Below are positions 6,586-13,861 of a stretch of DNA of 14,543 bases, piece by piece. The position numbers were made by a program, and so were the translations under genes. The notes under the pieces were generated by a model. It worked only from the letters and a program-made list of their open reading frames with translations, searched no databases and was not told the origin of the DNA. The first letter of the stretch is position 1; each line of letters opens with the position of its first letter. Source of the stretch: Ktedonobacter sp. 13_1_20CM_4_53_11 (lineage in GTDB: Bacteria; Chloroflexota; Ktedonobacteria; Ktedonobacterales; Ktedonobacteraceae); NCBI GenBank assembly GCA_001919995.1, contig MNIY01000063.1, positions 1-14,543 on the forward strand. The letters run 5' to 3'.

Positions 6586-8124
6586 ATGCATGCTCTCCTT
6601 GGTATCGACCTCGGCACCACGGGTGTCAAAGCAGCCCTCTTCTCTGCGGAAGATGGACAGGTGCTCTCCTCGGCATTTGTCGATTATCCGCTGATGCATC
6701 CCCGGCCTGGTTGGGCCGAGCAAGACCCTGCAACATGGTGGCAAGCCACGATAACTGCCATTCGAACCTGCCTGGTTGGTGCCGTGCGCCACAATGTCCA
6801 ACCGTCCGATGTGCGCGGTGTCGGTCTTTCTGGCCAGATGCATGGCGTCGTCTTGTTGGACGACCAGCACCAGGTCTTGCGGCCATGCATCATCTGGGCT
6901 GATCAGCGCAGCGAGCCCCAATGTCGCTGGATGACCGAGCGGGTAGGGGCCGCCCGTCTCATCGAACTCGTCAGCAATCCTGCGCTGCCCGGCTTTTCAG
7001 CCCCCAAATTGCTCTGGATTCGCGACAATGAGCCGAATATCTTCGCGCGCGCACGCACTATGCTTCTGCCCAAAGACTATATTCGTTTCCGCTTGACGGG
7101 TAAAATAGCAATGGAGATTTCAGATGCGGCTGGTACATGCCTGCTGAATGTCAAAGAGGGAGTATGGTCTCGCGAGGTACTGGAAGCGATTGGAATTGAT
7201 CCAGCTTTGCTGCCGCCTGTCGTTGCCTCTGATACTGTCAATGGCACCATCACCGATCAAGTGGCGGCCCAGACAGACCTGGTGGCTGGAACGCCTGTGG
7301 CGGGCGGGGGAGCAGATAATGCCTGCGGTGCCGTTGGCAACGGCGTCGTTCGACCAGGCCTGGTGCTCGTCTCTATTGGGACCAGCGGCGTGGTGCTTGC
7401 CTACGCCGCTACTCCCCAGGTCGATATGTCCGGCCCTATTCCTCGTGTACACACCTTCAACCACGCGGTACCCCATGCCTGGTATCTTATGGGGGTAACG
7501 CAGGCAGCTGGCCTCTCCCTGCGGTGGGTGCGCGATAACATTGGATTGCCCGAGCGAGCGTTAGAGCGCTGGACCGGGCTGGACGCCTACGAACTCCTTA
7601 TGCGAGAGGCTGAATCCGTACCTGCTGGGAGCAATGGCCTGCTTTTCTTACCCTACCTCCAGGGAGAGCGTACGCCCCATCTCGACGCCTATGCGCGCGG
7701 GGGCTGGATCGGATTGACCGCGAGTCATGATCGCCGCCACCTCGTACGCGCCGTATTAGAGGGTGTGGCTTTTAGTCTAAAGGATTGCTTCTCGATCATT
7801 CGAGAACAGGGCCTGCCAATGGAGCAACTTCGCGCCACTGGCGGCGGCGCGAAAAGCCACCTCTGGCGTCAAATTATCGCGGATGTGCTAGGAGTGGAAC
7901 TTGTGACCACGAACGCGACAGAGGGGCCTGCCTTTGGCGCTGCTCTCCTGGCAGGTGTCGCCAGTGGTATCTACGATTCAATACTCCAGGCCTGTGAGAC
8001 AACCATACACGTGGTAGAGCGAATCGAACCGCAACCCACAGTCGAGCGTGACTATGCGCAAGCATACGAGACCTATCGTGCGCTCTACCCGGCGCTGAAG
8101 CCAATTATCAGCAAACCAGTATAA
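6586..8124 (+). CDS. xylB: Xylulokinase (FGGY carbohydrate kinase)
   Basis: A 512-aa cytoplasmic FGGY-family sugar kinase that phosphorylates D-xylulose with ATP to xylulose 5-phosphate, feeding the pentose phosphate pathway. N-terminal ATPase fold: GIDLGTTGVKAALFS (residues ~6-20), GWAEQDPATWW, then SGQMHGVVLLDD and IIWADQRS, where the xylulokinase-type MHG lines the sugar pocket. C-terminal lobe: GGGADNACGAVG with Asp244 as the likely catalytic base (E. coli XylB Asp233), VSIGTSGVV, LPYLQGERTPHLD and the FGGY signature region ending GGGAKSHLWRQIIADVLG. It is slightly longer than E. coli XylB. ATG at 6586 follows AAAGGAAAA. The 176 bp after mntH hold no convincing terminator, so read-through is possible, but function suggests a separate unit. 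No xylose isomerase or sugar transporter lies in the window, so it looks detached from a xyl operon. Confidence 0.9.
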   Translation: MHALLGIDLGTTGVKAALFSAEDGQVLSSAFVDYPLMHPRPGWAEQDPATWWQATITAIRTCLVGAVRHNVQPSDVRGVGLSGQMHGVVLLDDQHQVLRPCIIWADQRSEPQCRWMTERVGAARLIELVSNPALPGFSAPKLLWIRDNEPNIFARARTMLLPKDYIRFRLTGKIAMEISDAAGTCLLNVKEGVWSREVLEAIGIDPALLPPVVASDTVNGTITDQVAAQTDLVAGTPVAGGGADNACGAVGNGVVRPGLVLVSIGTSGVVLAYAATPQVDMSGPIPRVHTFNHAVPHAWYLMGVTQAAGLSLRWVRDNIGLPERALERWTGLDAYELLMREAESVPAGSNGLLFLPYLQGERTPHLDAYARGGWIGLTASHDRRHLVRAVLEGVAFSLKDCFSIIREQGLPMEQLRATGGGAKSHLWRQIIADVLGVELVTTNATEGPAFGAALLAGVASGIYDSILQACETTIHVVERIEPQPTVERDYAQAYETYRALYPALKPIISKPV

Positions 8125-8126
8125 CG

Positions 8127-8172
8127 TTATATAAGCACGACTTCGGCATTGTTATGATATTATATAAACACG
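8127..8172. repeat. Two TTATATAARCACG direct repeats upstream of the hydrolase
   Basis: TTATATAAGCACG (8127-8139) and TTATATAAACACG (8160-8172) differ at one base and start 33 bp apart, about three helical turns. Each contains the self-complementary TTATATAA. They fill most of the 103-bp gap between xylB and the hydrolase gene and could be a paired binding site; the AT-rich cores could equally contribute a -10 element. Confidence 0.4.
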
Positions 8173-8227
8173 GCCAAATCCTGGTAGTTCTCACAGCAAT
8201 TAAAACCACCAAGAAGGATGAACAACG

Positions 8228-9031
8228 ATGTCAGATGTCGTAGCCCCTATCGAGAAAACCGAACGCACCGTGAGCGTGCAGGGTATAGCAACACACCTCT
8301 TTGAAGCTGGCCCTCCTGTCGCCCCGCCTTTACTCTACCTCCACGGTCCCAACCTGGGAAACTTGTGGCTCGATTATCATCATGCTCTTGCTCAGTACTT
8401 TCACGTTTTCGCGCCCGACATTCCCGGCTTTGGTTTAACCGAACGGCCCGTCTGGATGCGCGACATGAGCGACTATATCCTCTATTTCCGCGACCTGCTG
8501 AATGAACTTGGGCTGGATCAAGTCATGCTTGTCGGGCATTCGTTAGGAGGATGGATGGCAGCTGAAATTCTCGTATGGTACCCTGAACGAGTAAAAAAGC
8601 TGGTGCTATCCAATGCTCTGGGTATTCGGGTCAAAGGTTCCCTTATCGGTGATATGTTTGCCATGAACGTTCAAGAGTTATTGGCTACCTGTTTTGATAA
8701 CCCCATGGCGGCTATGCCCCTGATGCCTGCCGAATTTAATACAGATTACCTGCTCACACAATATCAAGAGCGTACCACGCTTGCCTCCCTGGCCTGGAAT
8801 CCCAACTATGATCCGAAATTGGAACGCCGTTTAGCCCGCGTGCAATGCCCAACGCTAGTCATTTGGGGAGAAAATGATCGCATGATACCACCGGTATATG
8901 GCGATACCTTCCACAGGCACATCGCCAACTCTGAACTGGTGAAATTAACCGGCACAGGTCACATGCCCATGCTTGAAAAACACGAGGAATGGGCCCGCCA
9001 AATCACCGAATTCCTCAAAACCGAAATGTAG
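8228..9031 (+). CDS. Alpha/beta-fold hydrolase
   Basis: A 267-aa soluble alpha/beta hydrolase of normal family length with no signal peptide. The catalytic triad is visible: Ser105 in the nucleophile elbow VGHSLGGW, Asp217 in VIWGENDRMIP and His245 in GTGHMPMLE; LHGPN (38-42) is the oxyanion-hole region, and a cap domain lies at about 134-195. Close relatives include carboxylesterases, meta-cleavage-product hydrolases and lactonases; the substrate is not evident. AAGAAGGA lies about nine bases before the ATG. It is followed after 141 bp by an LLM monooxygenase on the same strand, so an oxidation-then-hydrolysis pathway is plausible. The hairpins and duplication between them may reduce or modulate co-expression. 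Confidence 0.85.
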   Translation: MSDVVAPIEKTERTVSVQGIATHLFEAGPPVAPPLLYLHGPNLGNLWLDYHHALAQYFHVFAPDIPGFGLTERPVWMRDMSDYILYFRDLLNELGLDQVMLVGHSLGGWMAAEILVWYPERVKKLVLSNALGIRVKGSLIGDMFAMNVQELLATCFDNPMAAMPLMPAEFNTDYLLTQYQERTTLASLAWNPNYDPKLERRLARVQCPTLVIWGENDRMIPPVYGDTFHRHIANSELVKLTGTGHMPMLEKHEEWARQITEFLKTEM

Positions 9032-9036
9032 AGGTA

Positions 9037-9083
9037 GGGCTTGGCAAGCCCGTGTATAGTAGGGGCGACCCTTGCGGTCGCCC
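9037..9083. repeat. REP-like pair of GC-rich hairpins after the hydrolase gene
   Basis: Two adjacent inverted repeats: GGGCTTG/CAAGCCC (9037-9043 with 9045-9051) and GGGCGACC/GGTCGCCC (9063-9070 with 9076-9083, five-base loop). The first starts six bases after the hydrolase stop codon. The second resembles the short GGGCGACC-type palindromes that recur between genes in some bacterial genomes (from memory, including Chloroflexota). There is no U-run after either, so they are not standard terminators but could stabilise the hydrolase mRNA 3' end. Confidence 0.6.
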
Positions 9084-9180
9084 TGGAGGAGCACCCTTTA
9101 TGAACAATTAGCACCATGTTGAGCAAGCTTTAAAGCGTCTTGACTTGCGGTCGCCCTGGAGGAGCACCCTTTATGAACAA
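9071..9180 (+). repeat. Perfect 37-bp direct duplication of the LLM gene's initiation region
   Basis: Bases 9071-9107 are repeated exactly at 9144-9180 (period 73 bp). Each copy holds the right arm of the REP-like hairpin, the ribosome binding site GGAGGAG, an eight-base spacer, the ATG and the next five bases. Only the second copy leads into the long gene. In the first, the frame closes after three codons (ATG AAC AAT TAG, 9100-9111). The left arm of the hairpin is present only before the first copy, so the upstream copy looks like the more complete one. Confidence 0.9.
9100..9133 (+). promoter_or_regulatory. Two minimal leader ORFs (decoy starts) before the LLM gene
   Basis: ATG AAC AAT TAG (9100-9111) has exactly the same ribosome binding site and spacing as the true gene start at 9173. 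It is followed at once by ATG TTG AGC AAG CTT TAA (9116-9133). Ribosomes loading at the first site would end after three codons, about 60 bp before the real start. Whether this has a regulatory role or is a passive by-product of the duplication cannot be told from sequence. Confidence 0.4.
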
Positions 9181-10357
9181 GCTTGAGTTTCATTACTTCC
9201 ACCTGATGCCCTGGCCCTACTTACCTGCGGATTTCGACGAGAAATTCGACTCTACATGGGTAACACTCCCTAATTCAATTTATGACCCCATCAAGGGCCA
9301 TCAATTATATAACCGCTACATTGATGAAATTGAGCGCGCTGATAAATTGGGGTGGGACAGTGTTATCGTCAATGAACACCATCAGAACGCCTATGGCACC
9401 ATGCCATCACCAAATATTATGGCTGCCGTGCTGACCCAGAGGGTAAAGCGGGCAAAGATCGGCATCGTCGGCAATGCGCTACCCCTCCATGATGACCCGT
9501 TGCGCGTCGCCGAAGAGATTGCCATGCTCGATGTGGTCAGCGGTGGGCGTATCATCTCCGGTTTTGTGCGCGGTACCGGTATGGAATACTTTAGCTATAA
9601 CGTCAATCCAACCATCAGCCGCGAGCGCATGGACGAGGCGCACGACCTGATTATCCAGGCCTGGACGCGTCCTGGACCATTCGCCTTCGAGGGTGAGCAT
9701 TATAACTATCGCTATGTCAATATCTGGCCTCGCCCTATTCAGCAGCCCCACCCGCCCATCTGGCTACCCGGTACCGCCAGCACGGAAACCATCGATTTTG
9801 CCGCCGGGCATAAATACCCCTATATGACGGTCTTCATGCCCATGGATCAGCGCAAGCGCGCCTATGAAATGTATCGCCGTTTGGCCGAGGAGAAATATGG
9901 CTACGAGGCCAAACCCGAGCAACTTGCCTTCTGTGTGCCCTGTATCGTAGCTGAGAACGATGACATAGCCATGAAGGAGGGGGAAAAATACGTCATGTGG
10001 CTCTTTAACAGGGGCCTGAAAGTTCGCCCCGAATTCTTTGTTCCCCCTGGATACATGAGTGTGCGCAGCCTGAAAGGGATGCTCGAAAGCGGGACCTTCA
10101 GGGACAAAGCCTCCTTCAAACAACTGGTTGATACCGGCGTCATAATCGTGGGCAGCGTAGACACTGTCATCGAGAAACTCGCCTACCTGACCGATGTACT
10201 CCATGCAGGCCTGCTGGTCACAGGTGGACATGTTGGTGAAATCCCCGATTACCTCGTACTGAAGAATCAGACGATGATGGCAGAAGAAGTGATGCCCCAC
10301 TTCCGCGAGAAGCCTGTAAAGACTGAACCCAAACCTGTCGAGATTCAGACCGTTTAG
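9173..10357 (+). CDS. LLM-class flavin-dependent monooxygenase
   Basis: A 394-aa bacterial-luciferase-like protein, longer than and clearly different from the LLM protein at 3340-4191. Family features: FHLMPWPYLP near the N-terminus, the NEHHQNAYGTMPSPN block (residues ~67-81, typical of the luciferase-like monooxygenase branch), IGIVGNALPLHDDPLRVAEE, LDVVSGGRIISGFVRGTG, ISRERMDEAHDLIIQAW and PHPPIWLPGTAS. Members use reduced flavin and O2 to oxygenate a substrate; no flavin reductase is encoded nearby. ATG at 9173 is chosen because GGAGGAG is well placed before it and the family N-terminus begins here; the upstream TTG would read through the repeat. It follows the alpha/beta hydrolase on the same strand, suggesting a shared catabolic role. 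Its initiation region is duplicated upstream. The gene converges with the isoprenoid pair, leaving only 43 bp. Confidence 0.85.
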   Translation: MNKLEFHYFHLMPWPYLPADFDEKFDSTWVTLPNSIYDPIKGHQLYNRYIDEIERADKLGWDSVIVNEHHQNAYGTMPSPNIMAAVLTQRVKRAKIGIVGNALPLHDDPLRVAEEIAMLDVVSGGRIISGFVRGTGMEYFSYNVNPTISRERMDEAHDLIIQAWTRPGPFAFEGEHYNYRYVNIWPRPIQQPHPPIWLPGTASTETIDFAAGHKYPYMTVFMPMDQRKRAYEMYRRLAEEKYGYEAKPEQLAFCVPCIVAENDDIAMKEGEKYVMWLFNRGLKVRPEFFVPPGYMSVRSLKGMLESGTFRDKASFKQLVDTGVIIVGSVDTVIEKLAYLTDVLHAGLLVTGGHVGEIPDYLVLKNQTMMAEEVMPHFREKPVKTEPKPVEIQTV

Positions 10358-10400
10358 GAAAGGTGAGGGACCGAATCTTTTGTCTTCGCCCAGCTTATGC

Positions 10401-11615
10401 CTACCCGAAGACCACCTTTGAAAGCGTTCTGGGGGAGAGCCCTTCATATGCGTCCTCGTTCTCGATGATGATATTCATAAACATCTCCATCAGGTCATCC
10501 TGGTGGGCCACAGAACGGATGACCCTGTTGAGAACTAGCGGGTTGAGGTACAAAAACCGCAACCTGTCGCACAGCACAAACAAACGTTGATAGCGCTCGC
10601 GCAGCAATCGGTCATAAACAGCGAGGTTTTTGATCGACAGGTCATTCGCTGAGAACATGCCAATAATATGGTCAGCCGCCATCTTGCCTGATTCTAGTGC
10701 GTAATCTATGCCCTCACCGGTAACTGGGTTCACCAAACCTGCCGCCTCTCCGACGAGCAGAATCCGCTCGGCAAACGTTGGTGAGCGCGCGAAGTCCAAT
10801 CGCAGCGGGTATCCTTTGATTGAACCCACCCGGTGTGCGCCAGTCAGGATCTTTTGCAACGGTGGAGTCTGGGTAAAAGTATCAAAGACTGTGCGAGCCG
10901 TTTTGGGCATCCAGCGTGCAGTCGGGCCTGCGCGGAAAAAGCCGACGCCCACATTGGCAGACGAACTTGATAGAGGAAAGACCCAACCATAGCCCGGCAA
11001 GGGTACGCCATCGAAACGACATTGGGCCGCGTCGAGTACCTCCGCCATGCCTTCAAAATAAGCACGAGCGCACAGCATCATCTGTGGCGCCTTCTTGAGC
11101 AGTCCCATACGCAGTAGTAATTTGATGTTCGCCCCAATTGCGACAATAACCATGCGTGCTTTGTATTCAACTGCCTGGTTCTGGTGCTCGCCCCTGATGA
11201 TAGCGCAATCCTCGTCTTGAACAATATCAGTCACGCGAACAGGACTTTGAAATTGCGCACCGCTAACCAGTGCACGTTCAAGAATAATGTTGTCGAGAAT
11301 CAGCCGGGGAGTGAAGAGTAAATAACTCGATCTGCTCTCCTTTTTAGGCACTGGTGCCACAACTGAGTACCCTTTCGGCGAAAAGAATGCCACATCGTTG
11401 AGGGAGTGACCAACCTTAAGTAAGTCTTCGAGCATGCCCATTTCGTCGAGTACCCTTAGGGCGCGTGGTGTCAGGGCATCGCCACACGTTTTATCTCGGG
11501 GAAAAGTAAACTTATCGAGCAGCAGTACATTGAGTCCACGTAGCGATAGGTAGTGGGCTGCTGCTGATCCACCAGGCCCTGCTCCCACAATCACCAAGTC
11601 GTAGATATCTTTCAT
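10401..11615 (-). CDS. Geranylgeranyl-reductase-family FAD-dependent oxidoreductase
   Basis: A 404-aa flavoprotein of the geranylgeranyl reductase/digeranylgeranylglycerophospholipid reductase family, which saturates double bonds of polyprenyl chains. Visible features: FAD-binding VIVGAGPGGSAAA (GxGxxG at 11-16), LLLDKFTFPRDKTCGDALTP (the family's FPRDKxCGD block, residues 31-50), GYGWVFPLSSSSANVGVG (208-225), and ILLVGEAAGLVNPVTGEG (285-302), the second FAD motif. No membrane span is evident; family members act at the membrane surface. The gene lies 67 bp downstream of the squalene/phytoene-synthase-like gene on the same strand, so the two probably form one operon. An AGAAGG ribosome binding site is about 12 nt before the ATG, longer than ideal. 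Substrate may be a carotenoid/squalene-type product, a quinone side chain or a lipid; the pairing favours an isoprenoid. Confidence 0.85.
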   Translation of the reverse strand: MKDIYDLVIVGAGPGGSAAAHYLSLRGLNVLLLDKFTFPRDKTCGDALTPRALRVLDEMGMLEDLLKVGHSLNDVAFFSPKGYSVVAPVPKKESRSSYLLFTPRLILDNIILERALVSGAQFQSPVRVTDIVQDEDCAIIRGEHQNQAVEYKARMVIVAIGANIKLLLRMGLLKKAPQMMLCARAYFEGMAEVLDAAQCRFDGVPLPGYGWVFPLSSSSANVGVGFFRAGPTARWMPKTARTVFDTFTQTPPLQKILTGAHRVGSIKGYPLRLDFARSPTFAERILLVGEAAGLVNPVTGEGIDYALESGKMAADHIIGMFSANDLSIKNLAVYDRLLRERYQRLFVLCDRLRFLYLNPLVLNRVIRSVAHQDDLMEMFMNIIIENEDAYEGLSPRTLSKVVFG

Positions 11616-11682
11616 AGAACGTACAGATCCTTCTCTGGTAATTCGTTACTGAACAGTTGATACGCAAAAATAGTCAAGCAGG

Positions 11683-12504
11683 TCAATCATCTTTGATCTG
11701 TTGCGTGAGCTGGAGTACTGCACTGCGGCTCAGTTTGGATTCGCCACGGGCAAGAGCCTCTAGGGTGGCATAGGCTAAGGCAAGTGGCGTCTGGATAAAG
11801 AATACAAAAGGCCCTGGTGGGAGTGACCTTGAATAGATATCTGCTTGCGAGAGATTGTGCATTGCATATTGCTGCATGTGCTCACGCGACCAACCAGTCG
11901 GGAAAAAATCCACACCACGTGCCAGGTCTTCTGTTCGATTGCGCAGGATGTTGACAGCTTGCAACCCTCGTCCAAAGTGGATAGCGGGGGTTCGATTCAT
12001 TTGGACCCCGTCGAACCATGCCCATATGTCACACAGAAGTAAACCAATTGCACCTGCAACTGCGAAAGTATAGCTATCAAGATCACTTTCGGTTCGTATC
12101 TTCCAGCCGTTAGCAACCCAATTGGCCATACGCTCTGCCATAGCTGCGGTCGCATCCCAAATACGTGGCGCAATTTGCTCGGGTGCATAACACGCCCATT
12201 CACTGATACGTAGCGTAACCTCCGGTAGTGTGTCTTGTTGTTTATTATACGTTGTAGAAAAACCGCTATGTGCAAAGGTCGCTACCGACGTCTGAGCCTG
12301 CAACAGGCGGCTGATTGAGCGCAAGTATCTCATCTTCCCATGTTTTTCGAGAGTGGGATGGTCTTCGATCTCATCAATGGCACGCATACAGAGATAGGCT
12401 GATGAAACTGCCTCTTGTAGTCCCGAAGGCAAATGACTGATTGGAATAAAAAATGTTCGGCTTGTCTTCTTCAGCATGTCCAGCACGTCTTGATGTAGAC
12501 CCAT
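11683..12504 (-). CDS. Squalene/phytoene-synthase-like protein with altered second Asp motif
   Basis: A 273-aa trans-isoprenyl diphosphate synthase (head-to-head) family protein, normal length for bacterial members. Conserved parts: SRTFFIPISHLP (residues 15-26), YLCMRAIDEIED with the first Mg-binding motif DxxxD at Asp44-Asp48, and the second region GLQAVNILRNRTEDLARG (180-197). There the usual D-x-x-E-D is N-R-T-E-D, so the first aspartate is Asn189 while Glu192 and Asp193 remain. The family normally joins two prenyl diphosphates to squalene or phytoene; a member lacking part of this site, Bacillus subtilis YisP, is reported to be a farnesyl-diphosphate phosphatase instead. AGGAGG lies six bases before the ATG, a strong start. 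It is upstream in a probable operon with the reductase gene. Squalene/phytoene synthesis is possible but not assured. Confidence 0.8.
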   Translation of the reverse strand: MGLHQDVLDMLKKTSRTFFIPISHLPSGLQEAVSSAYLCMRAIDEIEDHPTLEKHGKMRYLRSISRLLQAQTSVATFAHSGFSTTYNKQQDTLPEVTLRISEWACYAPEQIAPRIWDATAAMAERMANWVANGWKIRTESDLDSYTFAVAGAIGLLLCDIWAWFDGVQMNRTPAIHFGRGLQAVNILRNRTEDLARGVDFFPTGWSREHMQQYAMHNLSQADIYSRSLPPGPFVFFIQTPLALAYATLEALARGESKLSRSAVLQLTQQIKDD

Positions 12505-12614
12505 GTGTTGCCTCCTGGCCCATTTTCATGTCTGCTATAAAAAACATTACCTGGAAAAGTAGAAAAGTGCAGGGGTAAGTATACTCACCCTGATTATCAC
12601 TTAGCATAACACAA

Positions 12615-12643
12615 TTGATCACCTGTTAATCATTTGTTAATAT
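12615..12643 (+). promoter_or_regulatory. Possible promoter for the 274-aa gene
   Basis: TTGATC (12615-12620), a 17-bp spacer and TAATAT (12638-12643), each matching 4 of 6 consensus bases, about 110 bp before the ATG at 12756. It lies in the 251-bp divergent region shared with the isoprenoid operon, which also contains a repeated TGTTAAT (two copies about ten bases apart between -35 and -10). No convincing minus-strand promoter was found, although TATGCT and TATACT boxes are present. Confidence 0.35.
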
Positions 12644-12755
12644 AGTAATAGGACGCAGGAAAGCCAAACTTTGAGGAAGTGCTCGTAACAGTTACCTCCT
12701 CTTCAACGTACCATATATAGATAGCGTAGGCTCATTGTATGCTGGAGGAGTCATC

Positions 12756-13580
12756 ATGAAGGAAACTATGACGGCAGAAGGTTTGATCAAGCAGAAATTA
12801 GCAGCGTTCGAGCAGCTTCAAGCGGAGTTTGAGGAATGTTTTCACTTCGTGCAGGATGTCCATGGACAGCAGCGTTTTCCAACATTCTCTGTCGCTGATT
12901 CTGTTCACTATCTCCATGCACTCTGGGTTTGCGAATGTAAAGATCGCTTGTTAAGTATTTTCAAGAATATCAGTCGCTACGAAGGAAGACGTTGCCTTGA
13001 ACTCTTGCTAAGCTGGCAAGACGGTGATACTGCTACTGTAGTGGACTTTCTCTATCGTAAATTGGATATGCTCCCTGTCGCTGATATTACGCGCCTGCTT
13101 CACCAGGCTCTTTACCATGATAACGATAAAAATCTAGCCCGCCGTCTTAGGCATGGGCGATTGGTCATGCTCAATCGCGGGACGAATCTGATGCATGCCC
13201 TTGATGCGATCTTTGCAGTCGAGGAAGACCTGCTGGTGAAAGAGGTACAAATCGCGTGTGTACAGTATAGGCATAACCCCTCTCAAATAGAGGAGCAGAT
13301 CGCTGAGATGGACACCCCCCTCTACTCATATGTACCTCACCCGTCCCTGGCGCAGCGCAACATGGTGCTCATGAATAAACTCGGTGTCGATGTTCTGTCC
13401 AGACCAACAGATCTACCCGGCCAACGTTCATGGCGTGTGCTTGAACCAGCTGAACCTCTGAGCCCTTTTGCCGAACAAGTCATTGAGGGTTACCAGGAAA
13501 TGACTTCTCCGCAGTTCAATAACTTAAAAGGGCATCGCTTCGTTGATCGTCATGAGCGTAGTAATGACCTGCAGGTATAA
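12756..13580 (+). CDS. Uncharacterised 274-aa cytoplasmic protein
   Basis: I do not recognise this protein. It has no signal peptide or membrane span and looks mainly helical: residues 5-30 (AEGLIKQKLAAFEQLQAEFEE) are a strong amphipathic helix, and 45-165 contain further Leu-rich helices. The last ~90 residues hold two short Pro-rich stretches (YVPHPSLAQ, PAEPLSPFAEQ) and a charged, disordered-looking end. Five Cys (28, 59, 61, 80, 168) include a C-E-C pair in WVCECKDRLL, with His52 and His54 just before it, a possible but unproven metal site. GGAGGAG five bases upstream fixes the ATG at 12756. It diverges from the isoprenoid operon and is followed by a repeat-filled gap, so context gives no function. 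Codon use looks ordinary and the frame is unbroken; it is very probably a real gene. Confidence 0.8.
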   Translation: MKETMTAEGLIKQKLAAFEQLQAEFEECFHFVQDVHGQQRFPTFSVADSVHYLHALWVCECKDRLLSIFKNISRYEGRRCLELLLSWQDGDTATVVDFLYRKLDMLPVADITRLLHQALYHDNDKNLARRLRHGRLVMLNRGTNLMHALDAIFAVEEDLLVKEVQIACVQYRHNPSQIEEQIAEMDTPLYSYVPHPSLAQRNMVLMNKLGVDVLSRPTDLPGQRSWRVLEPAEPLSPFAEQVIEGYQEMTSPQFNNLKGHRFVDRHERSNDLQV

Positions 13581-13653
13581 GATGTGGAGCAACTCCTTTA
13601 TGAGGATTTAGTAAGCATTGAATTATGAATATATATCATGACTTTTAACAAGA

Positions 13654-13861
13654 TAATCCATACAGTAGGAGCCGGTCTATCGTGCACACCGCCGATTATG
13701 CAGATTGACGATTAAGCAGATTGACGAATGAATCCGGATAACAGTAGGTGCCGATTTATCGTGCACATCGCCGATTTATCGGCCCGTGGCAGATGATCCA
13801 CTATCCATTGGACATCTGTAGGAGCCGATTTATCGGCCCTCGACAGATAATCCGCTATCCA
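13654..13861. repeat. Degenerate palindromic repeat array in a 415-bp gene-free stretch
   Basis: The gap 13581-13995 holds a patchwork of related repeats. A 33-bp unit beginning GTAGG occurs at 13665-13697 and 13744-13776 with four mismatches, and its first 18 bases again at 13818-13835. The 14-base near-palindrome GCCGATTTATCGGC occurs at 13770-13783 and 13824-13837, each followed by a related CAGATRATCC-CTATCCA block, giving a 54-bp period; AGATAATCCA at 13651-13660 is a further partial copy. A separate 12-base direct repeat, GCAGATTGACGA (13700-13711 and 13716-13727), interrupts the first unit. The GCCGAT/ATCGGC arms could fold into small hairpins. No gene, transposase or CRISPR spacing pattern is present. 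This looks like a dispersed intergenic repeat family. Confidence 0.75.

Noticed and set aside
9764..10447. 227-residue minus-strand frame opposite the LLM monooxygenase
   Set aside because: Antisense shadow of a gene with clear luciferase-family motifs; it also overlaps the end of the reductase gene and lacks a start signal.
13654..13861. Possible CRISPR array
   Set aside because: Copies are degenerate, unequal in length and partly overlapping, with related rather than unique material between them; no cas genes are present.
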